DNA of 59,590 nt from positions 1 to 59,590 of the forward strand of contig SVMW01000013.1 of the NCBI GenBank assembly GCA_015067215.1, in the 5' to 3' direction. The position numbers and the translations under genes are program-made. Below, piece by piece: positions 43,797 through 51,479 of the stretch. The DNA is from Oscillospiraceae bacterium (GTDB lineage Bacteria > Bacillota > Clostridia > Oscillospirales > Ruminococcaceae). The notes under the pieces are model-generated. The model worked only from the letters and a program-made list of their open reading frames with translations. It did no database searches and was not told the DNA's origin. The number at the start of each line of letters is the position of its first letter. Positions within the stretch are counted from its first letter, which is position 1.

Positions 43797-44717
43797 ATGA
43801 ATAACAAAACAGAAAAACGCGGTGTTGGAAAATTTATCGCCCTTCTTATAATCCTTGCAGTGATTGTTGCACTGTTTAATCCTTCTTATCTCACATTTTT
43901 ACCTGAAGGCACAAGAACGGCAATAGCTGCTTTTAACGAGACACATTATGCTGACTCTGCAGTGGCAGCACTTGGCTGGCAGGAAATTCTTGCAGCAGTG
44001 TTTGTGATGTTTGCTTCATGGGTAGTGGCAAATATTGCTAAATTTATCGTTGGCTGCTTTAAGTTCAAAAAACGCCGCAGCGAAACAATCCGTCACCTTG
44101 TGGGCAACCTTTTCAAATATGTTATCTACATAGTTGGTCTTGTTGTGGCCCTTGGCTGCCTTGGCGTTGACACTACCGCAATGTTTGTTTCGGTTGGTGT
44201 TGTAGGCATAGTTGTAGGCTTTGGTGCACAGAGCCTTATCGAAGATGTTATCACAGGTCTGTTTATCATCTTTGAGGGCGAATTTCAGGTTGGCGACATA
44301 ATCACAATCGACGGTTTCCGCGGTGAGGTTAAAACAATCGGTCTGCGCACAGTAAGCATTATCGACAACGGCGGCAACATCCGTATTATCAACAATAGCG
44401 AAATTTCTTCCCTTGTAAACCTTTCGGAAGTTACCTCTGCTGCAGTTGTAAATATCCCTGTAAGCTATGAAGATCCGCTTGAAAAAGCAGAAGCAGCGGT
44501 AAAAGAGGCTTTGACAGAACTTCCGTCCGAATATCCTGACATCTTTAAGGAAGTACCGGTTTACCGTGGTGTTGATGCTCTAGTTGAAACACACATTGAA
44601 CTTCAGGTGCTTGCAAAAGTGGCGGAGGAAAACATCTATACAGCACGCAGAATTATGATGAGAGAAATCAGACTTGCGTTTGAAAAGGCAGAACTTTCGG
44701 TGCCTTGCCAGGCATAA
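43797..44717 (+). CDS. MscS-family small-conductance mechanosensitive channel
   Basis: The 306-residue protein has three or four membrane segments. The pore-lining helix and beta domain are recognisable in VGVVGIVVGFGAQSLIEDVITGLFIIFEGEFQVGD (about 140-175) and GEVKTIGLRT, with a C-terminal mixed domain after them. MscS channels open when membrane tension rises and release osmolytes. GAAAGGAAAT precedes the start. It lies 45 bp after the repeat-protein gene and 33 bp before the lipoprotein gene, so membrane tension is a plausible theme of the operon. Confidence 0.93.
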   Translation: MNNKTEKRGVGKFIALLIILAVIVALFNPSYLTFLPEGTRTAIAAFNETHYADSAVAALGWQEILAAVFVMFASWVVANIAKFIVGCFKFKKRRSETIRHLVGNLFKYVIYIVGLVVALGCLGVDTTAMFVSVGVVGIVVGFGAQSLIEDVITGLFIIFEGEFQVGDIITIDGFRGEVKTIGLRTVSIIDNGGNIRIINNSEISSLVNLSEVTSAAVVNIPVSYEDPLEKAEAAVKEALTELPSEYPDIFKEVPVYRGVDALVETHIELQVLAKVAEENIYTARRIMMREIRLAFEKAELSVPCQA

Positions 44718-44750
44718 TGTATGCCTATAAGCCGGAAAGAGGTGAAATGT

Positions 44751-46520
44751 ATGAAACTGCACAGAAAAATATTATCGTTAATAACCTGTACAGCATTGTT
44801 GCTAAGCATTACCGCCTGCAGCGGCCTACAGGAACCGCATCCTCAGGCTACACCTGAAAACACACCGTCTGCAGAGGAAACTGTACCTGAATTTTCAATA
44901 AAGTTTCTGGACGCAGGCCAGGGCAGTGCAGCCCTTGTGGAATGTGATGGACATTATATGCTGGTGGACGGCGGCAAAAAAAGCGATTCCCGTCTTATGT
45001 ACACTGTGCTGAAAGAAGCAGGAATCGAAAAACTTGACTACATTTTTGCCACATCTGCAGCACAAGACCATATCGGTGGTCTTGCCGGAGCCCTGAACTA
45101 CGCAAAAGCGGATTTTACCTTTTGCGCGGTTGATGAATACAGCAGTGACGGATTTGAAGATTTCAGAAAATATGCCGATAAAAACGGCGGCGGAATAGAA
45201 ATCCCTGTGGCAAACAGTTTCTACCGTCTTGGCAGTGCAGATGTTGAAATTATCGATGTGGACAAAACTGCCGCAAACCTTGTGATCAAAGTTATTTACG
45301 GCGATACTTCTTTTCTGTTTGCGGGAGATATGACAAACGAAAGAGAAACAGTGCTGGTTGAAAAGGATGCAGCTGTTACCTCAACGGTGCTTGTGGCGGC
45401 AAACTATGGCGGAAATCAGTCTTCATCGGCAGATTTCCTGCGCAAAGTTTCCCCTGAATATGCGGTGGTTTCCGTTGGCAGGGAAAACGACATGGGATAT
45501 CCCCATAAAGAACTGCTTACTCTGCTGGACTTTGCATCGGTAAACCTTTACCGGACCGACCTGCACGGTGACATAACCTGTACATCGGACGGCAAAAACC
45601 TGCTTTTCCGCACCGAAAAAGCAGCAGATGCAGCTAAAATATACAACGAGGGTACGGCGGCAGAAATTGCAAAGCCAAAGGTTACACCTGAGCCTCAGGC
45701 AACAAAACAGCCTGAAGCAACAGTAAAACCAACCACCGCACCGACACCAACACCAAAGGCAACTGCAAAACCTGACAAGGAACAGACATTGGGCAGTCCG
45801 TTCAGCATTGACGAGCTGTACGAAGCAAACCTGATGACAGTTATTGCTGCAAACCATCAGACAGCACAGACCGAAAGCTATTTTATGGGTACAACGTATT
45901 ATGACGGCACATTCCTTGTGGACGGCAGCATTGCTAAACTTAACACATATATATACGACTCAGGTTCCGCAAGCTACAACGGCTGGTACAACGGTTACAC
46001 CTTCTATGTAAACCATGTAGGCCGTCCGGTGCAGACAGTTTATGTGGAAGCTTTTGACGGTGACCATAACTATCCTTATCAGATGGACCTTGCCACATAT
46101 TTTATGAACGATGAAGAAGTTGAATTCAAAGGCAAAAAAGGCAATGACTATATCTATCAGATAAACACCTATCCGTCAGAGTACACAGTAACGGTTGACG
46201 GCAGGACAAAAGCTATAAAAGAAATTGAGTTCGACGGGGAAAAGGTGGTTTATACATACGGTCAGCGTGTGCCGGGGCAGGACCTGCTGGACGCCTGGTA
46301 TGGAAACCTTAAAGGTATCTATGTTTCTGCAGACATCTATGACGGAAGTGAACATCAGCACTTTGAACGCATGTTCTATATTCCGTCAGGTTGGGAACTT
46401 GAAGTTTCAAGCCTTGGCAGCGGTGTAAATGTGTATCTTGACAGTAACTACACCATACCATACACATACCCCGGTGACGGTGTAAGCCATGAACTTTATG
46501 TCACAAATGCAATGGGTTGA
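44751..46520 (+). CDS. Lipoprotein with a ComEC-type metallo-beta-lactamase domain and a C-terminal domain of unknown function
   Basis: From ATG 44751 (AAAGAGGTG ahead) the protein has 589 residues. A signal peptide ends in SITAC near 22. A ComEC/Rec2-like MBL domain (about 45-295) opens with FLDAGQGSAALVE and VDGG. The usual HxHxDH metal motif reads SAAQDH, so two histidines are missing. A Pro/Thr linker (about 310-345) and a beta-rich C-terminal domain of about 240 residues follow. It is probably an extracellular, catalytically altered MBL protein. The C-terminal domain is unknown to me. Confidence 0.8.
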   Translation: MKLHRKILSLITCTALLLSITACSGLQEPHPQATPENTPSAEETVPEFSIKFLDAGQGSAALVECDGHYMLVDGGKKSDSRLMYTVLKEAGIEKLDYIFATSAAQDHIGGLAGALNYAKADFTFCAVDEYSSDGFEDFRKYADKNGGGIEIPVANSFYRLGSADVEIIDVDKTAANLVIKVIYGDTSFLFAGDMTNERETVLVEKDAAVTSTVLVAANYGGNQSSSADFLRKVSPEYAVVSVGRENDMGYPHKELLTLLDFASVNLYRTDLHGDITCTSDGKNLLFRTEKAADAAKIYNEGTAAEIAKPKVTPEPQATKQPEATVKPTTAPTPTPKATAKPDKEQTLGSPFSIDELYEANLMTVIAANHQTAQTESYFMGTTYYDGTFLVDGSIAKLNTYIYDSGSASYNGWYNGYTFYVNHVGRPVQTVYVEAFDGDHNYPYQMDLATYFMNDEEVEFKGKKGNDYIYQINTYPSEYTVTVDGRTKAIKEIEFDGEKVVYTYGQRVPGQDLLDAWYGNLKGIYVSADIYDGSEHQHFERMFYIPSGWELEVSSLGSGVNVYLDSNYTIPYTYPGDGVSHELYVTNAMG

Positions 46521-46546
46521 TATTCACCTTAAAAGGCGGTGAAACA

Positions 46547-47098
46547 ATGAAAGCTAAAAAAACTATAAAAGTAATATTTATTATACTGCTTGCTGCAGTA
46601 ATAATTCTGGCGGGGGTTGCTATGTTATTTAAATTTTTCGGTAAAAAACACATACTTGACGGACCTGGAATGATAAACACCCGCGAAGGTGAACTGACGG
46701 GACTGTGTTACAGCTGCGGCGGGGGTATGGACGGGGAATACACGATGTACCGTCTGACAGAACAGGCCGACAGGACGGTGCTGTTTGAGTACGAGTACAC
46801 CCCTCCACTTGTACACGAAACGACTGAAAGCAAAAGCTGTGTCCTGCCTGAAGGCACTCTGGACCCGTTCCGCCTTATATGCCGCAACACACAGTGTCTT
46901 ATCAATGCAGCTTACGGCAAAGAAAGAGAGGAACAGCTGCTGGATGCACCGACAACCAATATAACCTTTTATCTTGGCGATACGGAAGTAACTATAGTAA
47001 CTATGCACGACAGCTATGACTATCCCGAAAGCTGCAACGGAGTGTTCAGCGATATAGTGAAACAGTTTAAACAACTGCTTGAAACAGCAGAACAGTAA
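46547..47098 (+). CDS. Single-span membrane protein of unknown function
   Basis: The 183 residues from ATG 46547 (AAGGCGGTG ahead) have one N-terminal membrane segment (about 5-30) and a mostly extracellular domain. That domain has a CYSCGGGMDGEYTMYRL block near 55 and two further cysteines near 95 and 110. I recognise no family. It lies 26 bp after the MBL lipoprotein gene, with the same ribosome-site style, and belongs to the operon. Confidence 0.72.
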   Translation: MKAKKTIKVIFIILLAAVIILAGVAMLFKFFGKKHILDGPGMINTREGELTGLCYSCGGGMDGEYTMYRLTEQADRTVLFEYEYTPPLVHETTESKSCVLPEGTLDPFRLICRNTQCLINAAYGKEREEQLLDAPTTNITFYLGDTEVTIVTMHDSYDYPESCNGVFSDIVKQFKQLLETAEQ

Positions 47099-47165
47099 AA
47101 GCTGTTGTTTGCAAATGAATAAAACTATTCAAAATATACTACATATATCCTGAAAGGAGAAAATT

Positions 47166-47765
47166 ATGGCTCTTTTTGATTCTCTTAAACGACAGGCAGA
47201 ACGAAAACTGAAACAGGCTGCACAGGACGCTTTGAAAAAAGGCGTTAACAAGGCAGTTACAAACATTAAAAGCAAGGAAGAAAAACTGGTAATCGGAGAA
47301 ATGCCACAGACACTTGAACAGTTCAAGGCATTGCCTCAGGCGGATATGGACACTCCGTTCAAAACAGCGGCACTAACCGTTGTGGCACTCTGTTTTTATC
47401 CTGAAGACAGACAGCTCTGTTTTGATATGCTGGCATATCTCAAAGGTCCTGCAGGTTTGAGCGGAATTGACAAACAGTTTATAAACGACAGATTTATGGA
47501 CAAGGACTATATTCCGCGCAGCTATTTTGAAGGTGCAACACCTGAAAATGACTATAAGCCTTCAATGCCATACACAGTTGAGGTAAGCGACAACCCGTAT
47601 TCCTACCAGAACGACGGTTATGCAACATTGTACATAAAATCAGGCGGCGCAGACAGTGCCCGTCAGGTGCAGCTGAGAAAAGCAAAGGACGGCAAATGGT
47701 ATCTGTGGGAACAGTTCCTGCTTTCCGACATCCGCAAACCTGAAAGTGCAGACCCATGGGCATAA
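47166..47765 (+). CDS. Soluble DUF6935-like protein, paralogue of the lipoprotein at 34244-35005
   Basis: The 199 residues start with a basic amphipathic segment (ALFDSLKRQAERKLKQAAQD) in place of a lipoprotein signal. The same domain as the paralogue follows, with FINDRFMDKDYIPRSYFEGATPEN, SGGADSARQVQLR and a C-terminal DPWA. The basic helix could attach it to the inner membrane face, making a pair that covers both sides of the membrane. That is inference. GAAAGGAG precedes the start. Confidence 0.8.
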   Translation: MALFDSLKRQAERKLKQAAQDALKKGVNKAVTNIKSKEEKLVIGEMPQTLEQFKALPQADMDTPFKTAALTVVALCFYPEDRQLCFDMLAYLKGPAGLSGIDKQFINDRFMDKDYIPRSYFEGATPENDYKPSMPYTVEVSDNPYSYQNDGYATLYIKSGGADSARQVQLRKAKDGKWYLWEQFLLSDIRKPESADPWA

Positions 47766-47868
47766 ACAATTGATTAAACTGATTTTTAAATGTGTTAAAA
47801 CGTTCCGCAGACAGGTTATAACGCAAAACGGCGTACCTGTTTAACAAATATTTAAAAGGCGGTGCAGT

Positions 47869-48425
47869 ATGAAGTTTTTTACCATGCAAAAAGAAATCAT
47901 CCAGATTGTGGCTGTACTTGTGGCTGTGTCAGTTGTTCCCGCTTTGCTTATGGCAGGCTGTGCGTCTGACAGAAAACAGACAGAGCAAAAAATGTACCTG
48001 CAGGCACAATGCTGGTGGACTGTTACCATTCTGTAAAAGCAGCTGCGGGCAGCGACGGGTATTCTGAAACGGTGCTTTATGCGACCGACGACAGCAATCT
48101 TCTTAAACTGGCAGTGTATGAAAAAACAGATGCACAGTCGGACGAAAGCTGTACGGAGTATCTTGTGCCGTACGAAGCGGCGGAAAAATGTTACGATATT
48201 ATAGAAAACCACCGTCTGCACAGCTGGAATGATATGGAAGATTCAGTAAGCCTTGACGGTGTGCTTACGGTATGCAGATATTATGACAGCGGCAGTTATG
48301 TCCGTGTCTCTACTGAAAAAATGCCTGAAAACGGGCAGCAGATTCTGGACAGCATAGGCAATGCAATGCGGCAGTATGCGACTGAAGACAGAATTGTCAA
48401 TGCAGAGGATACGGTAACAGAATAA
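47869..48425 (+). pseudogene. Frameshifted lipoprotein gene
   Basis: ATG 47869 (AAAGGCGGTG ahead) opens a lipoprotein signal with lipobox LMAGC and stops after 55 codons. The remaining 130 or so codons continue in the next frame to 48425 with good coding character. The frames can be joined at the six-A run at 47987-47992: with seven A residues the reading would be uninterrupted. This could be a decayed gene, a phase-variable tract or a sequencing error in a homopolymer. Function is unknown. It is the last gene of the plus-strand arm. Confidence 0.75.
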
Positions 48426-48521
48426 CGTATTATAATAACGTATCGAAAACATATGGTCTGTAATTATGTGCGATATAATTAAGATAAACGGATCATAAAT
48501 AACAGATTAAAATAATAAAGT

Positions 48522-48610
48522 AAACATGTCATTCTGAGGCATTTATGCCGAAGAACCTCCCGGACCGATGGGACAGGGAGAGTCTTCGCTGTGCTCAGAA
48601 TGACATGTTT
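48522..48610. repeat. 89-bp palindromic repeat element
   Basis: The ends are perfect 17-bp inverted repeats (AAACATGTCATTCTGAG and its complement), with a weaker inner pairing GAAGA/TCTTC. There is no T-run directly matching a simple terminator and no frame. It resembles small non-autonomous mobile repeats. It also shares ATGTCATTC with the terminator at 20997. Confidence 0.7.
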
Positions 48611-48675
48611 TTTGTTAGCCTGACTGTATTGGTGTTGTACGGAACAACTGTTTTTGAAAATTTATGTGCAGCGTT

Positions 48676-48861
48676 TTATTTTTCTATATCACTGAAAAAA
48701 GGCAGGGCATATGCACGATGCTGACCGTTTACCTGTTCCATAAGCATATCAGCAACTTCTTCAGACGAAATTTCGCAGCCGTATTCAATCTATTCATATG
48801 CAATGCGAAGGATACCTGCACTGTGGTAGCTTATCATAGCCCTGTCATTGACAGAAAGATT
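48676..48861 (-). pseudogene. Degraded TetR-family regulator, C-terminal end
   Basis: Minus-strand reading gives NLSVNDRAMISYHSAGILRIAYE, a TAG stop at 48790-48792, then IEYGCEISSEEVADMLMEQ and a stop at 48676. The YHSAGILRI...WIEYGC pattern is that of TetR C-terminal ligand-binding domains, where Trp normally sits at the TAG (TGG to TAG). A further in-frame TAA lies just upstream. (The longest run is written here only to identify it; the remainder upstream is unrecognisable.). Confidence 0.6.
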
Positions 48862-49153
48862 TTAAATCTGTAAGGCGATTTTTATGTGAGAGGTTATATA
48901 GTCAGAGGTTTTGAAGAAGAAATAGTTGTAAAAATTGTTTTGCCCTGTGTAGTACATTATCTTGGTGAAAAAATGGTTATCAGGACATCAACTCCATATT
49001 TTTTGAAATTGTTGAACTGGCAAAGAAAAAGAGATAATATTCCAATGTACAAAACAGTTCGATAAATTCCAATTTTGCGAATAGTTATTTTAAGTATTGA
49101 TTATCAACAGCTCAAAAATAATCAGTTATATATTAATTTGATACTTAACAAAA

Positions 49154-49191
49154 AATGTCATAACTTTTGTCATAACTTTTTGCGTAAATCT
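49154..49191. repeat. Candidate integrase arm-type repeats, site A
   Basis: TGTCATAAC occurs twice, 13 bp apart, followed by TTTTTGCGTA. A close variant (TGTCACAAC twice, then TTTTTGCGTA) is found at 58400-58431. Their layout near tRNA-end repeats suggests recombinase arm-binding sites. The sequence from 48862 to 49153 is AT-rich with no gene I can support. Confidence 0.5.
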
Positions 49192-49245
49192 GAGATATCT
49201 GCGGTTATCTGCGATACGCGATGAAATTATTACGACCAAACAAAG

Positions 49246-49578
49246 AAAGCCCTGAAATCAGCGATTTCAGGGCTTTTTGATGTTATTTTTCGCTGTTTTG
49301 GGGCAAAAACGGTATAAAAACAAAAAAACGATATCTTTTGAATGTCGGTTCTTATGGTGCGCTGGAAGAGTGAGGGAGGTGACCGCCGCCGGTGGCGGAT
49401 ACAGGGAAGCGGACGAAGGGAAAACAACAAGCAGACAAGGCTGCGCCCAAGCTGCCGCAGTATGCGCCGATTGTTTTTCAGGGAGAACCCTCTCGGGTTC
49501 GAGTCCATCTGAAATATGCGTATATAAAACAAAAAGCAGCTAACTTTCGTTAACTGCTTCTTATGGTGCGCTGGAAGG
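49246..49578 (-). repeat. Island-flanking repeat, left copy (tRNA 3' end/terminator array)
   Basis: This segment is a close direct repeat of 58511-58846. On the minus strand it holds two tRNA-like 3' ends (CTTCCAGCGCACCA), each followed by a terminator hairpin. Between them are a GAACCC-GAGA-GGGTTC stem-loop and about 150 bp of unknown structured sequence containing CGCCACCGGCGGCGG. A third hairpin (GCCCTGAAAT/ATTTCAGGGC with a T-run) closes the left end. Confidence 0.9.
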
Positions 49579-49754
49579 GACTCGCCGTCTGCTTCGGCTT
49601 CGCCTTGCATACTGACTGGCCATCGCTGCCGCTCAGGCTCTTGCAACTAAAAACAGTGTGCCACACTGTTTTTTACACGCTGCAACCCTCTCGGGTTCTC
49701 GTCCCTCATCACAACAAACAAAAAAGCCAACACCCAAATGGGTATTGGCTTTTA

Positions 49755-49799
49755 TGGTGCGCTGGAAGGGACTCGAACCCCTGACCCCTTGATTCGTAG
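49755..49799 (-). other. 45-nt 3' remnant of tRNA-Arg(ACG), probable attachment-site scar
   Basis: The minus strand reads a tRNA from position 32 to the CCA end: anticodon loop CTACGAA, T-arm AGGGG-TTCGAGT-CCCTT, acceptor CCAGCGC, discriminator A and CCA. The 5' half is absent and the sequence before C32 cannot pair with the TCAAG stem. Tyrosine integrases commonly use this part of a tRNA as attB. A terminator hairpin (AAAAGCCAA/TTGGCTTTT, 49721-49754) follows the CCA, as for a real tRNA gene. Between 49579 and 49720 lies another array unit with a second AACCC-GAGA-GGGTT hairpin. Confidence 0.8.
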
Positions 49800-49849
49800 A
49801 AAAGGTTAAAAATGCTGAAAAGTTACTGTTCAAGCCACTTTTTCGGTTT

Positions 49850-49872
49850 GTTGTCACAGCTTTTGTCACAAC
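49850..49872. repeat. Candidate integrase arm-type repeats, site C
   Basis: TTGTCACAGC and TTGTCACAAC lie 13 bp apart beside the tRNA remnant, the same motif as sites A and B. Confidence 0.5.
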
Positions 49873-49902
49873 AAAATTTATGTGATTAAAACGGTAAGTT
49901 AA

Positions 49903-49935
49903 AACAGCAGTCTCACGATTGGTGAGGCTGCTGTT
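49903..49935 (-). terminator. Terminator of the GntR-hypothetical operon
   Basis: AACAGCAG-T-CTCAC pairs with GTGAG-G-CTGCTGTT with one mismatch. T-rich sequence lies on both sides. Confidence 0.75.
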
Positions 49936-49941
49936 GGTTTT

Positions 49942-50424
49942 TTAAAACATTTTGGGGACAAAAGAAAGTTTGTACTGAATATAATCGTTGTCACGTGTAT
50001 CAAAATTTTCGGAAGATACTAGATAAATGTTTTCGTAACCTGTTTTGTAAATTATTACATTAAAAAAAGCAGATACTTCGCCATCTCGGTCATAAACCTT
50101 TTCAATGTGATTTTTAAGTGGATTAAAATCTATCTGTAGAATCTGCGTAAAGTCATCATAATGGGTGATATGTCCACCGAGCGTGCAGTCGAAACTCTCG
50201 AGAGTACAGTGCTCTTTTTCAAGCTCTTCTTGAAGAATGCTGATTACCCAGGATAATGCTTCGGTAAAGTTGTTTTGTACAATGTAGCGGATAATATGAT
50301 TTATGTCTTCATATAGTTTGGCATTTATAAGTTCTCTTGTTAAAGAAGCAAGATCTAAAAGAGAATCGATGTCTTCTTCTGTACTAAGGCTATTGTTTTG
50401 TAGAAAAAAATCAGAATTAGTCAT
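49942..50424 (-). CDS. Hypothetical protein of the island
   Basis: The 160-residue acidic, soluble protein has a helical N-terminal half (about 15-75) and a beta-rich C-terminal half with FFNVIIYKTGYENIYLVSSE. I recognise no family. GAGGAATCC precedes the start. It lies 62 bp after the GntR gene on the same strand and ends at a terminator, so it is probably cotranscribed with the regulator. It is more AT-rich than most genes in the window. Confidence 0.65.
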   Translation of the reverse strand: MTNSDFFLQNNSLSTEEDIDSLLDLASLTRELINAKLYEDINHIIRYIVQNNFTEALSWVISILQEELEKEHCTLESFDCTLGGHITHYDDFTQILQIDFNPLKNHIEKVYDRDGEVSAFFNVIIYKTGYENIYLVSSENFDTRDNDYIQYKLSFVPKMF

Positions 50425-50486
50425 GACGGATTCCTCATATGGTGTAACGAAAGGTGCATAGCAGAGGGCATATTAATTGGTAAGAA

Positions 50487-51161
50487 CTATTTGTTGTCAG
50501 TAAGTTCAGAACCGTTGTCACATACTTGATATGCGGTATACATAAAGTTATTTTCCATATGTTTTTTTGCGCCTTCCAAATCCTTGTTGATAAGACAATT
50601 GATAATCATTTTATGATCCTGATAGGATTTGAGAGAGTTATTGTCTGATTTGAAAAACTGATTTTCTACCCTAATTGCGTGAAGTTCAAGTTCTTCCTTG
50701 AATTTGGAGAAATAAGCATTATCAGCGATGTCAAAGAATACCTGGTGGAATTCAAGGTCAATCTTGTATGGCTTTTCTTCTGCAGTGTGATTCAGATATC
50801 TTTCGTTGATGGAGATAAGCTTATTGATGATTTCCTGATTAATATAAGGATATGCAACAGTCAGGGCGGATTGGTGAAGACAACTGATAGCGGTATAAAG
50901 ACTGTATATGCTTTTTATATCGAAATGGGACACGATGGTAAACTTGCCTGGAAGTATGTCAACAAGTTTCTGGTTTGCCAAAGCAAGAATAGCTTCACGC
51001 ACTGGTGTGCGACTTACAGAAAAATATTCGGCGATATTGGAGTCGACAAGTTTTTCGCCGGGAGCAAGGGTTCCGTCAACAATCCAGTCGCGTAAAGTGT
51101 CATATACATATGTTTTTGCGGATTTGCGTATAGTTTGCTGAGGGCTGTTTGGTAATGGCAT
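50487..51161 (-). CDS. GntR-family (FadR/FCD) transcriptional regulator of the dpaL operon
   Basis: From ATG 51161 (ATAGGAGT ahead) the protein has 224 residues: a winged helix (about 15-80, with PGEKLVDSNIAEYFSVSRTPVREAI) and an FCD ligand-binding domain (about 90-210, with DLEFHQVFFDIADN). It diverges from the ammonia-lyase operon, and TGCAATATAT-type sites lie in front of both. FCD regulators usually repress a catabolic operon until a carboxylic or amino acid binds. The effector here is probably 2,3-diaminopropionate or an acylated derivative (inference). Confidence 0.88.
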   Translation of the reverse strand: MPLPNSPQQTIRKSAKTYVYDTLRDWIVDGTLAPGEKLVDSNIAEYFSVSRTPVREAILALANQKLVDILPGKFTIVSHFDIKSIYSLYTAISCLHQSALTVAYPYINQEIINKLISINERYLNHTAEEKPYKIDLEFHQVFFDIADNAYFSKFKEELELHAIRVENQFFKSDNNSLKSYQDHKMIINCLINKDLEGAKKHMENNFMYTAYQVCDNGSELTDNK

Positions 51162-51183
51162 AAAATAACTCCTATTGATTGTT

Positions 51184-51209
51184 TGCAATATATTAGATGC
51201 AATATATTA
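51184..51209 (-). promoter_or_regulatory. Tandem TGCAATATATTA sites in front of the GntR gene
   Basis: Two near-exact 12-bp copies lie 14 bp apart, 23-48 bp upstream of ATG 51161. They share TGCAATATAT with the palindrome at 51357, suggesting autoregulation. Confidence 0.6.
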
Positions 51210-51314
51210 TAATACAAAAACAAGAGAATCTCAAGTTTTAAAACATGAATAGTTATTTTGCACAAAAAATGGGTATTGATATAGTTGTAAATTGTCAAAA
51301 AAGGGAAATTGTTA

Positions 51315-51372
51315 TTGACAACTGTTTTGTATGAATATATAATTCAAGTATATGATATGCAATATATCGCAT
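51315..51372 (+). promoter_or_regulatory. Consensus sigma-A promoter and GntR operator of the dpaL operon
   Basis: TTGACA (51315-51320) and TATAAT (51338-51343) are exactly 17 bp apart, a perfect consensus. Fourteen bases past the -10 lies the near-palindrome ATGCAATATATCGCAT (51357-51372), followed at once by a second ATCGCAT. A repressor bound there would block initiation. Confidence 0.8.
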
Positions 51373-51479
51373 ATCGCATACGAAATGAATGCATATCTGT
51401 TGACCGGTAGGCAGATATTGCAGATGTTTGGTAATTTTGAAAATATTTGATGCTGTATAACAGTTAAGGAGGATTGATA

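Noticed and set aside
47987-47992. Programmed -1 frameshifting at the A6 tract
   Set aside because: The join would need a -1 shift, and A6 is slippery, but there is no evident downstream stimulatory structure and the product family is unknown. Mutation or sequencing error is simpler.
48886-49065. A 59-codon plus-strand frame from GTG ending at 49065
   Set aside because: It has no ribosome site, no recognisable family and lies in a decayed AT-rich region. Chance or a gene remnant cannot be told apart.
49755-49799. A complete tRNA-Arg gene
   Set aside because: Only positions 32 to 76 are present. The upstream sequence does not supply the D arm, acceptor 5' strand or the 5' anticodon stem.
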